In this document: piece after piece, positions 26,838-35,959 of the stretch
How the letters are laid out: each line of letters begins with the position of its first letter
How positions within the stretch are numbered: the stretch's first letter is position 1
DNA from: PCC-6802 sp943367755
Lineage (GTDB): Bacteria > Cyanobacteriota > Cyanobacteriia > Pseudanabaenales > Pseudanabaenaceae
Assembly: GCA_943367755.1 (NCBI GenBank)
Contig: CALRKB020000003.1
Coordinates: 62,001 to 126,000, forward strand
Length of the DNA stretch: 64,000 nt
Reading direction: 5' to 3'
The notes under the pieces: generated by a model
Told to the model about the DNA's origin: nothing
Database searches by the model: none
The model's input: the letters and a program-made list of their open reading frames with translations, nothing else
Translations under genes and position numbers: made by a program

Positions 26838-28613
26838 TTAAGACTGAGAGATCATTTCCAGTTTGTACAAACTAGCATACAGCCCATCATGGTCAACTAA
26901 TTGCTCGTGGGAGCCGGATTCTACTACTTCACCCTGTTTCAGGACTAAAATGCGATCGACATTGCGGATGGTGGAGAGTCTATGGGCAATAATGATGGCG
27001 GTACGCCCTTCCAATAAGCGTTCTAGTGACTGCTGCACAAGATATTCTGTGTTGACATCCATAGAAGAAGTTGCTTCATCTAAGATCAAAATGCGTGGAT
27101 CGCGTACAGCCGCTCTGGCAAATGCCAGTAATTGCTTTTGCCCACCGGAGAGATTAGTGCCCCGTTCTCGGATTTCCGTGTGATAGCCATTGGGCAAATC
27201 TTGGATGAACTCATGGACGTTCATGAGTTTGGCGGCGGCGATCACTTCTTCCAGGCTGTAATCTTCACCAAGACTAATATTCTCTTTAACATCACCAGAA
27301 AAGAGAAACACATCTTGTAGGATCACACCAATGCGTTGACGCAGTTCTGTTTGAGTAATGTCACGGATATCCACACCATCAATTAGAATGCGTCCTTTAG
27401 TTGGTTCGTAAAGGCGTGAGAGCAGACGGATCACCGAACTCTTCCCCGCACCCGTTGGTCCGACTAAAGCTACCTTCTCTCCGGGTTTAATCGTAAAACT
27501 AATCTGCTTGAGTACGTACTCTGATGGCTTGTAGCCAAACCAAACATCTTCAAAGCAAATTTCACCTGCACCGTGGGCAGGCAAAGACTGAGGCACTTCT
27601 GGATCGCGAATCTCAATTGGTTCGTTCAGAATATTAGTAATACGCTCGATCGCCGTAAAGCCTGACTGAATTACCGTGAACTTTTCGGCGAGTTGCCGCA
27701 GCGGATCGAATAAACGTTGCGAAAAGAGAATAAAAGCTGTTAATTCACCAAAGGTTAAACTCTTTTGGATCACCTGGCCGCCTCCCAGCCATAAAACGCC
27801 AGCGATCGCTACTAGGGCAACCCACTCCAGCGTCGCAGATACAGCCGAGTCATACCAGATCGTATTATTAACTTCGTCAATGTATTGTTTATTGACCTGT
27901 AAGTGTTGTTGTGAGTTATAGCGCTCGCGCCGAAATAGCTGCACGATGCTCGCGCCAATAATATTTTCCTGCAAGATCGAGTTAAGCTCGGACAAGCGTT
28001 CGCGAGATTTGTAGTTGGCTTTGCGAAATTCTTTTTGGAAGAAGACGATCAAAGCTGTGACGGGAACAACCATTGCCAAGAGCAAGAGAGCTAAGTCCCA
28101 GCGCAATAAAAACATAGAGACAGCAATTGCCACGATCGAAGCAATATCGCTGATAATGCCTACTGCCCCTGTGGCAAATACGTCACCTAAAGCTTCCACA
28201 TCACTAGTCAGGCGTGTAATTAGCTTGCCCACTGGCGTGCGATCAAAAAAGCTGATGGACAGCGATGTGACATGGTGAAATAAGTTGTCGCGAATGTCAG
28301 CCGTAATTTTTTGCCCTACCTTTTGCACGAGGTAGCCCTGCCAAGCCTGGAGCGACATGCGTACCACGATCGCCACCAGCAAGAGCATACAGATCCAACG
28401 CAGCCCCAATAAGTCGTTGGCTTTAATTGGCCCATCCAGTGCTTGTTGCACTAGGAGTGGCTGTACGGCGTTGGCGATCGATAGCGGTACTAGTAAAACT
28501 AGCGAAATAATTAATTCTTTGGCACTGCGCTTGGCGTAGGGATATAGCCTCAGTAGCAAGCGCCAGTCGCTATCAACCTGAGGACGTTTGTTAGTGGTAT
28601 TAGAAGCAATCAT
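26838..28613 (-). CDS. ABC exporter (fused permease-ATPase)
   Basis: This 591-residue half-transporter has a six-segment transmembrane domain (about 20-320), with the conserved loop SISFFDRTPVGKLITRLTSDVEAL. The nucleotide-binding domain follows, with Walker A VGPTGAGKSS (about 390), signature LSGGQKQLLAFARA, Walker B ILILDEATSSMD and switch His (IAHRLSTI). It would act as a homodimer or pair with another half. It resembles MsbA/multidrug-type exporters (lipid, peptide or drug). The substrate cannot be inferred, and no neighbouring gene helps. Confidence 0.9.
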   Translation of the reverse strand: MIASNTTNKRPQVDSDWRLLLRLYPYAKRSAKELIISLVLLVPLSIANAVQPLLVQQALDGPIKANDLLGLRWICMLLLVAIVVRMSLQAWQGYLVQKVGQKITADIRDNLFHHVTSLSISFFDRTPVGKLITRLTSDVEALGDVFATGAVGIISDIASIVAIAVSMFLLRWDLALLLLAMVVPVTALIVFFQKEFRKANYKSRERLSELNSILQENIIGASIVQLFRRERYNSQQHLQVNKQYIDEVNNTIWYDSAVSATLEWVALVAIAGVLWLGGGQVIQKSLTFGELTAFILFSQRLFDPLRQLAEKFTVIQSGFTAIERITNILNEPIEIRDPEVPQSLPAHGAGEICFEDVWFGYKPSEYVLKQISFTIKPGEKVALVGPTGAGKSSVIRLLSRLYEPTKGRILIDGVDIRDITQTELRQRIGVILQDVFLFSGDVKENISLGEDYSLEEVIAAAKLMNVHEFIQDLPNGYHTEIRERGTNLSGGQKQLLAFARAAVRDPRILILDEATSSMDVNTEYLVQQSLERLLEGRTAIIIAHRLSTIRNVDRILVLKQGEVVESGSHEQLVDHDGLYASLYKLEMISQS

Positions 28614-28678
28614 GACAAAATTCCCTAGCGAGTCCGTAAAAGCGGGATGAGCCGCCGGAAATTATACACAAACAAATA

Positions 28679-28700
28679 GGGCAGACATTAGCTGCTGCCC
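28679..28700 (-). terminator. Hairpin downstream of psbI
   Basis: A gggcag/ctgccc stem with a 10-base loop, followed on the minus strand by TATTTGTTTG. It is about 100 bp downstream of psbI and may end its transcript. It is related in sequence to the hairpins flanking the cmp operon. Confidence 0.45.
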
Positions 28701-28797
28701 TTCAAGGTTAACAATTTTAGCTTAGATTTGATGTTGGCGGAGACGCGAGAGTCTACCCAAGCCCAGCTCGTAAAGCTAAGAGGCCAGCAATACTTAG

Positions 28798-28914
28798 CTA
28801 CTCTAAATCCTTGCTGCCAGGGTTGCGGGAAGGGTCGCTGTTGAGAAACCCAAATACAAATAGACTGACAAAGAAGATGACGGTGACGTAAACAACTATT
28901 TTGAGCGTGAGCAT
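28798..28914 (-). CDS. psbI: Photosystem II protein PsbI
   Basis: This 38-residue single-pass protein starts at ATG 28914 and ends at TAG 28798. It reads MLTLKIVVYVTVIFFVSLFV and then FGFLNSDPSRNPGSKDLE, the canonical PsbI sequence. PsbI binds the D1 side of the photosystem II core and is needed early in assembly. It is preceded by an AGGAG-type site (aggagaacct on the minus strand). Confidence 0.97.
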   Translation of the reverse strand: MLTLKIVVYVTVIFFVSLFVFGFLNSDPSRNPGSKDLE

Positions 28915-29028
28915 GAATAGAGGTTCTCCTAATAGAAGTAAAAAGAATATAGCTTATATATAAATTTAATCTTAGCGGAAAAAATGCCTTAAGAAAGTCA
29001 TTAGATTTTTAGCGCCAGCGAATAACCT

Positions 29029-29067
29029 AAAAAAGAAAGGAGAGGTTTTCAAATCTTTGCCTCTCCT
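29029..29067 (-). terminator. Intrinsic terminator of amt
   Basis: An 8-bp perfect stem (AGGAGAGG/CCTCTCCT, arms 29038-29045 and 29060-29067) with a 14-base loop. On the minus strand a T-rich tail (TTTCTTTTTT) follows directly. It lies 35 bp past the amt stop. Confidence 0.8.
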
Positions 29068-29101
29068 CGTACTCTGAATAATTACATCTTGTTACGTGCT
29101 A

Positions 29102-30586
29102 TCAAATTTCCATATCTAACGTTTCTTTGGCAAACCCGCTGTAAGCTTCCATGCCATGTTCGCTGATATCCAGACCTTTGAGTTCCTCTTCACGAGATAC
29201 TCTAATGCCACCTGTCACGGCAGCGATCGCATACCAGGCAATAAAGCTAAACACCACGGTAAAACCACCCACCGCTGCGGCACCAACAAATTGATACCAC
29301 AACTGCTCGAACCCACCGTTAAAAAACAACCCAGGCTTGGGGAAAGGAGCGGCACCAAACTTATCTGCTTGGCTAAACAGCCCTACTGCTAATGTGCCCC
29401 AAACACCGCAAACTAGGTGGACTGAGGTCGCACCTACGGGGTCATCAATCCTGATGCGATCGAAGAAACCGACAGCAAAGACGACGACAACACCAGCCAC
29501 AATGCCAATAATTCCAGCACTAGCAACACTGATAAACGCGCAGGAAGCGGTAACGCTAACTAGACCAGCTAGGATTCCGTTAATAATCATGGATAAGTCC
29601 GGTTTACCCAGGTAGAGCCAGGCCACAACTGTCGCTGCAATTCCACCCGTAGCAGCACCCATGTTCGTAGTCAGGGCGATATGCGCAATTAGTTTGCCGT
29701 TAGCATCCATAGTCGAGCCAGGGTTGAAACCAAACCAACCCAACCACAGGATCAGACAACCCAGCGTTGCCAATCCCATATTGTGACCCGGTATAGCATT
29801 GACTCTACCTTCAGCACTGTAACGACCTAATCTAGGTCCCAAGATTGCAGCACCTACAAGCGCACCCCAACCACCAACGGAGTGTACGACGGTTGAGCCG
29901 GCAAAATCATAGAAACCCATATCCGCAGCCCAGCCAGCACCCCAGATCCAGTGACCTGTAACTGCGTAGGCAATTCCGACCAGTAAGAAACTAAAAATTA
30001 AAAAAGCAAGAAACTTGATCCTTTCTGCAACAGCACCAGAAATAATTGTGGCGGCTGTACCAGCAAACACAAGTTGGAATAAGAACTTTGCTTCTAAGGG
30101 TACTGTAGTCCAGCTTAGAGAAGAAAAAATGCCTTTATAGGCTTCACCAGTGGCGGGGCTATTATCCTCTCCACCTAAAAAGAACCCGGCTAGACCGATG
30201 AAGTTATTGCCGCCATTGTCACCAAACATTAAAGCAAACCCGATCGCCCAGTAAGCAATTGTGGCGATCGCAAAGACGATCAGGTTTTTGGATAAAATAT
30301 TGACAGCATTTTTGCGGCGACAAAAGCCTGTCTCTACCAAAGCAAAGCCCGCGTTCATAAAGAAAACCAGGAAGGCAGCAATTACTACCCACATGGCATC
30401 GAGCGCCACATTCAGTTCCTCTTTTACCGCCTCGGGGGTAAGCGGTGGTGGTGTAGGAGCAGGAGCATTTTGGGCGATCGCAGCATACACCCAAAATACG
30501 CAGATTACGACAGCCAGAGGTAGACAGTATGACCAATTCACCGTCTGACTCTTTTTACGTTTGTTCTTTAGCTTAGACACTAGCAC
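29102..30586 (-). CDS. amt: Ammonium transporter
   Basis: This protein of about 494 residues belongs to the Amt/MEP/Rh family. The N-terminus has a hydrophobic segment ending near AIAQNA, likely a cleaved signal as in other Amt proteins. Then come 11 predicted membrane helices. Landmarks are the phenylalanine/tryptophan gate region, the twin-histidine pore (VVHSVGGWGALVGA and VHLVCGVWGTLAVG) and the DDPVGA segment. The cytoplasmic tail ends GLDISEHGMEAYSGF, an Amt tail motif. It moves ammonium/ammonia and methylammonium. The start codon is uncertain: GTG at 30586 or GTG two codons later. No glnB gene is adjacent. Confidence 0.95.
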   Translation of the reverse strand: MLVSKLKNKRKKSQTVNWSYCLPLAVVICVFWVYAAIAQNAPAPTPPPLTPEAVKEELNVALDAMWVVIAAFLVFFMNAGFALVETGFCRRKNAVNILSKNLIVFAIATIAYWAIGFALMFGDNGGNNFIGLAGFFLGGEDNSPATGEAYKGIFSSLSWTTVPLEAKFLFQLVFAGTAATIISGAVAERIKFLAFLIFSFLLVGIAYAVTGHWIWGAGWAADMGFYDFAGSTVVHSVGGWGALVGAAILGPRLGRYSAEGRVNAIPGHNMGLATLGCLILWLGWFGFNPGSTMDANGKLIAHIALTTNMGAATGGIAATVVAWLYLGKPDLSMIINGILAGLVSVTASCAFISVASAGIIGIVAGVVVVFAVGFFDRIRIDDPVGATSVHLVCGVWGTLAVGLFSQADKFGAAPFPKPGLFFNGGFEQLWYQFVGAAAVGGFTVVFSFIAWYAIAAVTGGIRVSREEELKGLDISEHGMEAYSGFAKETLDMEI

Positions 30587-30700
30587 TATAGAATTTTCCT
30601 CTTTTGGATTGAGACACTAATCCGTAATCGTAACGACTTAAATCACATCAAACATGAGGAAATCAATTTGTACTTAGCGCTACATTTCATCTTTGCCGAC

Positions 30701-32071
30701 TCAATTTGCGGTAAGAAAAGCTACAGATTCTACATGGGCTGTCTGCGGGAAGAAATCTAGCATCTGTAGGTGTGTGAGGGCATAAGTCCGATCTCCACAC
30801 AATAACTTTAAATCGCGGGCCAGGGTAGCGGGGTTACAGCTTACGTAAACGAGACGGTTAGGGTGATGGTTACGCAGATAGGCGATCGCATCGCTGTGAC
30901 AACCTTTGCGGGGCGGATCGAGTAAAACGACATCGGGTTGCCGATCGGTCGTTAACTCAAGCTGAGTTAGCAGTTGCTCGACTTTGCCTGTGTGAAACTC
31001 GACATTAGTAATTTGGTTAAGCTGGGCATTGATTTCTGCTTGAGCAGTGGCTTGGGGCTGAATTTCTAGCGCGATCGCCGCTTTGACTTGTCGAGCCAGT
31101 GGGAGCGTTAGCGCCCCCACCCCAGCATAGGCATCTAACAGAATTTCTGTGCCCTGAAGATTGAGTTGTTTTTGAATTAAGCCCAGCATCGCCTCCGCCT
31201 GCTCGGTATAGACCTGGAAAAATGTATCTGCCCGAAGCTGAAACCGCACACCTGCAAATATTTCTTCTAGATAGTCACGGCCTGCGAGGCAGCGCGTTTC
31301 GTTACCAAAGATCGCGTTAGTACGCTGCGGGTTGTGATTGAGCAGTACGCCTACCAGTTGAGGATATTGCTCTAACCATTTAGTTGCCCGATCAGATAAT
31401 TCTGGGACATCCCATTCTTTGCTAATCAGCGTCAGTAATATTTCACCTGTATGTCGACCAATCCTGAGACTGAGATGGCGCAAAAGCCCCCTATGGTATT
31501 GCTCATCGTAGATCTGCCAACCTTGCCTTTGGATATCTTGTTTGATACCTGCCAGGAGCGGATCGAGGCGGTTATCCTGAACTGGGCATTGGTTGAGATT
31601 AACAATTTTATGACTGCCCTTTTGGTAATAGCCAGCTTTGACCTTGCCCGAATCGTTAGCTAAGGGATAGGTAGCTTTATTGCGATAGCCCAGCACTGCC
31701 TCCGCACCCATAATTGGTGACATTACCGCCGCAATTTCTTCGAGAGTAAATCCCCCAATGCGGTGTAGCGCCTGGATGGCATGATTTTGCTTGGCGGCTA
31801 ATTGTCTGTCATAGCTAACCGCTTGCCACTGGCACCCGCCACATTTATCCGCCACAATGCAGCTAGGCCGGATGCGATTGCTAGAGGGCTCAGTGATTTG
31901 CGCGACAGTAGCATAGGCAAGATTGGCTTTGACATGAATTAGTTTGGCTTCGATGCGATCGCCAGGGACAGTATTCGGCACAAATACAACAAAATCCTGG
32001 TAGCGACCGACACCATCACCACTGTCGGCCAGATCGGAAATTTCTAGAGATATAGTTTGACCCTGTAGCAT
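30701..32071 (-). CDS. rlmD: 23S rRNA (uracil-C5)-methyltransferase, RlmD/RumA family
   Basis: The protein has 456 residues. An N-terminal TRAM RNA-binding domain (about 1-60) is followed by a Cys cluster for a 4Fe-4S centre (SCIVADKCGGCQW and a later QCPVQD). The SAM-binding domain has LDAYAGVGALTL and LLDPPRKGC. The catalytic Cys lies in VYVSCNPATLARDL, with ESVAFL at the C-terminus. It methylates C5 of a conserved uracil in 23S rRNA. Cyanobacterial members may modify other uracils, so the exact position is unproven. Confidence 0.93.
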   Translation of the reverse strand: MLQGQTISLEISDLADSGDGVGRYQDFVVFVPNTVPGDRIEAKLIHVKANLAYATVAQITEPSSNRIRPSCIVADKCGGCQWQAVSYDRQLAAKQNHAIQALHRIGGFTLEEIAAVMSPIMGAEAVLGYRNKATYPLANDSGKVKAGYYQKGSHKIVNLNQCPVQDNRLDPLLAGIKQDIQRQGWQIYDEQYHRGLLRHLSLRIGRHTGEILLTLISKEWDVPELSDRATKWLEQYPQLVGVLLNHNPQRTNAIFGNETRCLAGRDYLEEIFAGVRFQLRADTFFQVYTEQAEAMLGLIQKQLNLQGTEILLDAYAGVGALTLPLARQVKAAIALEIQPQATAQAEINAQLNQITNVEFHTGKVEQLLTQLELTTDRQPDVVLLDPPRKGCHSDAIAYLRNHHPNRLVYVSCNPATLARDLKLLCGDRTYALTHLQMLDFFPQTAHVESVAFLTAN

Positions 32072-32119
32072 GAGGCGAAAATCCTATTCTACACCCCACA
32101 AACACTTTACATATCCAAC

Positions 32120-33037
32120 TCACTTCGCTGCGCGCAGCTTTTGAATCTGTTGTTCGCAGTTCTTAGCCCATTGGGGATTTTTCTGCTTGTTAAATAGGGC
32201 CTGTGCTTGCACAAACGTTTCAATTGCTTCTTGCTTTTTGCCCAGTCTTGCCTGTGATGCCCCCAAAGCGTACATGGCGTTAGCATACTCTTTGTTGATT
32301 TTGAGGGCTTCGCGCAATTCGGCGATCGCTTCTTCGGGTTTGCCCTGTACTAGCAAAGCGGCACCGAGATTGTAGTGAGCTTCGGCATACTTGGGATTAA
32401 CCTTAAGCGCCTCGCGATATTGGACGATTGCCCCAGCTGTATCGCCTTTTTGCTGCAATAGAATACCCAAGTTGTAGTTGGTTTCGGGTGAGTTGGGGTA
32501 GAGCTTTTTCGCTTGTCGTAATTGGGCGATCGCACCATTAACATCGCCTTTTTGCCTAAGCGCTAGTCCAAGGTTGTAGTAACCTACGGCCAAATTGCGA
32601 TCTAGGGCTACGGCTCTTTTGAGGTAGGTAATGGCTTCATCGGTTTTGCCGCTTTGCAGCATGGCTGCCCCTAGGTTGCTATAGGCTAACGCAAATTTGG
32701 GGTCGAGCCGTGTCGCCCGCTGAAATGAGTAAACTGCTGCCTGCACTTGCCCCGACTGTGCTAGCGCCAAGCCAAGATTGTAATGCGCAGCGGTTAGGGT
32801 GGGCTTTTTTTTCACAGCAGCACGAAATGCGGCGATCGCCCCTTCCAGATTTCCTAGTCTGACGTAGGCATTACCGCGATCGAGTAATTGTTCCGCCGTT
32901 TCTGCTTTCTTTGGCGGTGTAGTTGGAACAGTCGTGGGAGCCTTAGGAGTTTGGGCTCCAACCGGGGTGGCTAGGTTGCCAAAACCACTAATCACCACTG
33001 CTGTAGTAGCTATACAAGCTAAATATCTGTTTACCAT
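32120..33037 (-). CDS. Exported TPR-repeat protein
   Basis: This 305-residue protein has a signal peptide (about 1-28, ending GAQT). A Pro/Thr linker leads to seven or so consecutive tetratricopeptide repeats (YNLGLALAQSGQVQAAVYSFQRA type, with YNLG and A..P landmarks) covering about residues 48-285. It is a likely periplasmic scaffold. The partner is unknown. The 127-bp gap to the divergent aminotransferase gene holds their promoters. Confidence 0.9.
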   Translation of the reverse strand: MVNRYLACIATTAVVISGFGNLATPVGAQTPKAPTTVPTTPPKKAETAEQLLDRGNAYVRLGNLEGAIAAFRAAVKKKPTLTAAHYNLGLALAQSGQVQAAVYSFQRATRLDPKFALAYSNLGAAMLQSGKTDEAITYLKRAVALDRNLAVGYYNLGLALRQKGDVNGAIAQLRQAKKLYPNSPETNYNLGILLQQKGDTAGAIVQYREALKVNPKYAEAHYNLGAALLVQGKPEEAIAELREALKINKEYANAMYALGASQARLGKKQEAIETFVQAQALFNKQKNPQWAKNCEQQIQKLRAAK

Positions 33038-33164
33038 ATGGGTTTAGTTTTGATCGAGCCTGACGCTAGCGATATAGTACAGCACTGTTTGGGGTAAATA
33101 CCCCTTAAAATACATAGACGCGAATTAAGCAAATAAGCAAACATTAAGCAAACATACTGCGATT

Positions 33165-34322
33165 ATGGAAGACAAACTCATGTTGATGATTCCAGGCCCA
33201 ACACCTGTGCCTGAGCAGGCACTGTTGGCTCTGGCAAAAGCGCCGATTGGCCACCGCAGTGGGGATTTTAGTAAGGTCATGGCAGATGTGACCGAGAAAT
33301 TGAAATGGCTGCACCAAACCCAAAATGATGTGTTGATTTTGACTGCTAGCGGTACTGGTGCTATGGAAGCTGGCATCATTAATTTCTTAAGCAAGGGCGA
33401 TCGCGTCTTAGTAGGAGATAACGGGAAGTTTGGCGAACGATGGGGCGATGTCTGTGACGCCTACGGCATCAATGCTGAGAGAATCAAGGCTGAGTGGGGT
33501 AAACCACTAGATCCTGATGCGTTCAAAACCAAACTAGAGGCTGATACCAATAAAGAGATCAAAGCCGTAATTATTACTCACAGCGAAACGTCTACGGGTG
33601 TAGCGAACGATCTAGAAACAATCAACCGTCATGTCAAAGCCCATGGCCAAGCATTGATTATTGTAGATGCTGTGACGAGCTTGGGGGCAATGAATGTTCC
33701 CATCGATGAGTGGGCGCTGGATGTCGTGGCTTCTGGTTCGCAAAAGGGCTATATGATACCCCCAGGATTAGGCTTTGTCGCCGTCGGCCCCAAGGCGTGG
33801 GAAGCATATAAAACTGCTAACCTACCCCGTTATTACCTAGATTTGGGCAAAGCACGCAAGGATGCCGCCAAAAATTCTACACCATTCACCACCTCGGTCA
33901 ACATGGTGATGGCTTTGCAGGTAACCCTGCGCATGATGCAAACCGAAGGCTTAGCCAATATCTTTGCCCGTCACCTGCGCCACCGCAATGCCACCCGCGC
34001 CGCAGTCAAGGCCATGGGGCTGGGGTTATTTGCAGATGACCAGGCTGCTAGCGCCTCGATCACGGCAGTCATACCACCGGAAGGCTTAGATGCCGAAAAG
34101 ATCCGCGCCACAATTAAAAAGCAGTTTGATATTGTCATGGCTGGCGGTCAGGATCACCTCTCTGGCAAGGCTTTCCGCATCGGACATCTTGGTTTTGTCA
34201 GCGATCGCGATATCCTTACCGCCATTGGAGCACTAGAGGCAACGGTACAGATACTGGGGTATGAGGCTGCGATGCCAGGTGCTGGAACTAAAGCAGCTAT
34301 TCAAGTCTTGCAACAAGGTTAG
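33165..34322 (+). CDS. Serine-pyruvate/alanine-glyoxylate-type aminotransferase
   Basis: This 385-residue class V PLP enzyme begins MEDKLMLMIPGPTPVP. It has ASGTGAMEA (phosphate-binding), VDAVTSLGA and the PLP Lys in ASGSQKGYM (about 195). Relatives act on serine or alanine with glyoxylate or pyruvate, and in cyanobacteria they fit photorespiratory glycine/serine metabolism. Some are misnamed 'soluble hydrogenase small subunit'. The length is normal, with ATG at 33165. Confidence 0.92.
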   Translation: MEDKLMLMIPGPTPVPEQALLALAKAPIGHRSGDFSKVMADVTEKLKWLHQTQNDVLILTASGTGAMEAGIINFLSKGDRVLVGDNGKFGERWGDVCDAYGINAERIKAEWGKPLDPDAFKTKLEADTNKEIKAVIITHSETSTGVANDLETINRHVKAHGQALIIVDAVTSLGAMNVPIDEWALDVVASGSQKGYMIPPGLGFVAVGPKAWEAYKTANLPRYYLDLGKARKDAAKNSTPFTTSVNMVMALQVTLRMMQTEGLANIFARHLRHRNATRAAVKAMGLGLFADDQAASASITAVIPPEGLDAEKIRATIKKQFDIVMAGGQDHLSGKAFRIGHLGFVSDRDILTAIGALEATVQILGYEAAMPGAGTKAAIQVLQQG

Positions 34323-34463
34323 CCGATCGCTACTCAATGCACTGATCGGTAGAATTAGCAAGGGGTTGAACTCTTTGCTATTTTTTATGCTTTTAACAAA
34401 AGTTAAGGTTTCATGACTTTTGAAAATCGTTACCAAGTTTATTTTGTTAAGTTAAACACTAAG

Positions 34464-34526
34464 TTCTCCACAGCAGTTTCCCCAGATATTGCCAAGTTCT
34501 CCACAGGTTTTTGGGAGTTTTCCACA
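34464..34526 (+). promoter_or_regulatory. Cluster of three DnaA boxes beside an AT-rich stretch
   Basis: TTCTCCACA at 34464-34472 and 34497-34505, and the perfect TTTTCCACA at 34518-34526, all lie on the same strand. Start-to-start spacing is 33 and 21 bp, close to whole helical turns. The 100 bp to the left (34375-34460) is AT-rich. The cluster lies in a 477-bp gene-free gap (34323-34799). It could be part of a replication origin or a DnaA-regulated region. Nothing else recognisable is in the gap. Confidence 0.5.
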
Positions 34527-34799
34527 GGTAGTCGATCTGGCTAAAAGGATGCGAGCCTCTAAGGCGAGAGCTTAGCGAGATTTGCGATCTGAAGCTTGGG
34601 GAAATTGCGGTATCAGGCTGATACTTAAAGTTATGTAACGAGAACTCAGCCAAAATACCGATGATTAGTTGTCAACTACCTATAGAATTCATGCAAACGC
34701 GATCGCCGATCGCGTTGACAAGCCCTAATAGTTAGTCAACAATGGTAGCCCACTACGTCATAAATACAACTCCCATCTACATGGGATTGAGGAAAAACT

Positions 34800-35027
34800 A
34801 TGGAAGCAACAGTCAGTATATTGGCGGAAATTCCTGAAGAGTTACACGAAACTTTGAAAGGCTATCTTGAGACCCACCCCGATTGGGATCAAGACAGGGT
34901 TTTCGCCGCAGCTCTATCCTTATTCCTCTTGCAAAACGGCACCTGCGATACCACAGCGTCATCCCGCAGTTATCGCAGTGCCGCTAAGGTCTATCTCAAC
35001 ACTTTATTTCAGCCTTCTTCGCTTTAG
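34800..35027 (+). CDS. DUF2811-type small protein
   Basis: This 75-residue protein begins MEATVSILAEIPEELHETLKG. Segments LETHPDWDQDRVFAAALSLFLLQNG and RSYRSAAKVYLNTLF follow. The pattern is that of the cyanobacterial DUF2811 family, of unknown function. It is soluble and mostly helical. ATG 34800 follows a GAGGAAAA site. It converges on hemJ. Confidence 0.85.
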   Translation: MEATVSILAEIPEELHETLKGYLETHPDWDQDRVFAAALSLFLLQNGTCDTTASSRSYRSAAKVYLNTLFQPSSL

Positions 35028-35046
35028 TCGCTGACTTTTAGCGTGA

Positions 35047-35625
35047 CTACGACGCTTTTTCTGGGGACACTTCTAGCGCTAGCTTCTCCCGATCCTGCCT
35101 GCGTTTTTTGGCATAGAGTTGAATCGCAGCCCCCATTGCGACGATCGCGCCTAAAATCCCAACCGTAGTAATATCCCAAGGCAGGCTATTTTTAAACACG
35201 ACCAGCAACACAATGGCGACCAGAAGAACTGTAGGGCCTTCGTTCAGTACCCGTAGTTGCTGGCCGCCCCACTTGCATTCCCCCGCCGCCAGTTGTTTCA
35301 GCAAGCGCCCACAGTAAAAATGGTAGGCAATCAGCACACCGACTAAACCAAGTTTGACTTGCATCCAAACATCATGCAGCACTTCCGGTTCAGTTATGAG
35401 CAAGCCAATCGCCATGACAACAGTCACTACCATGCCGGGTGTGGTGATGATGTCATAGAGGCGCTTTTCCATAATCTGATACTGCTTTTTCAGAATTGAT
35501 TGCGCTGGTTCTGGCTCTTGGTTGGCTTCAACGTGGTAAATAAACAGGCGCACTAGGTAAAATAGCCCTGCAAACCAGACGACAACACCAATAATATGAA
35601 AGGTTTTGTACCAAAAGTAATCCAT
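35047..35625 (-). CDS. hemJ: Protoporphyrinogen IX oxidase HemJ
   Basis: This protein has about 192 residues from the ATG at 35625 (MDYFWYKTFHIIGVVVWFAG). A TTG three codons upstream is less likely. It has four membrane helices and the conserved N-terminal His (TFH) and second-helix motifs of the UPF0093/HemJ family. It oxidises protoporphyrinogen IX to protoporphyrin IX in haem and chlorophyll synthesis. The Synechocystis homologue binds haem b. The tail is basic and charged. Confidence 0.92.
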   Translation of the reverse strand: MDYFWYKTFHIIGVVVWFAGLFYLVRLFIYHVEANQEPEPAQSILKKQYQIMEKRLYDIITTPGMVVTVVMAIGLLITEPEVLHDVWMQVKLGLVGVLIAYHFYCGRLLKQLAAGECKWGGQQLRVLNEGPTVLLVAIVLLVVFKNSLPWDITTVGILGAIVAMGAAIQLYAKKRRQDREKLALEVSPEKAS

Positions 35626-35674
35626 ATGTATCAACCCAATAATTCTAAATAATTCAATAGACCACGTAATTGTC

Positions 35675-35737
35675 GTAGGGGCAATCCCCCCATGGTTGCC
35701 CGATATCTAGGGGTAGACACGGAGGCGCTACCCCTAC
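35675..35737. repeat. GTAGGGGC-type palindromic repeat
   Basis: The 63-bp unit starts gtaggggcaatccccc and ends ctacccctac. An internal ggggtagacacggaggcgctacccc sub-stem is given by position 35709-35735. It is the same terminal-arm class as the repeats inside the cmp operon. It lies in the 333-bp gap between hemJ and ileS. The remainder of that gap (35738-35959) shows nothing I can name. Confidence 0.75.
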
Positions 35738-35959
35738 AGGTGCCGCCAAAGACAATGAAACCTAGAGTGACTATGTTGTTCTATCTTAATTTTGGTCATA
35801 TTCAATTAGCAACTGTTATTGGCAATGCCCACTGGTCATAGGATAGACTCAACAATATAGTCGTGCATATTGTAGATTTGCGAACGCAGAACTTGATGCT
35901 TGCCCAGATCGACTGCAAAACCTGCACGATAATAACAATGGCCGCCCTAGATACTGAAC

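Noticed and set aside
34323..34799. Definite chromosomal origin
   Set aside because: Only three boxes, no dnaA/dnaN nearby and no clean strand-bias switch, so it is kept as a candidate only.
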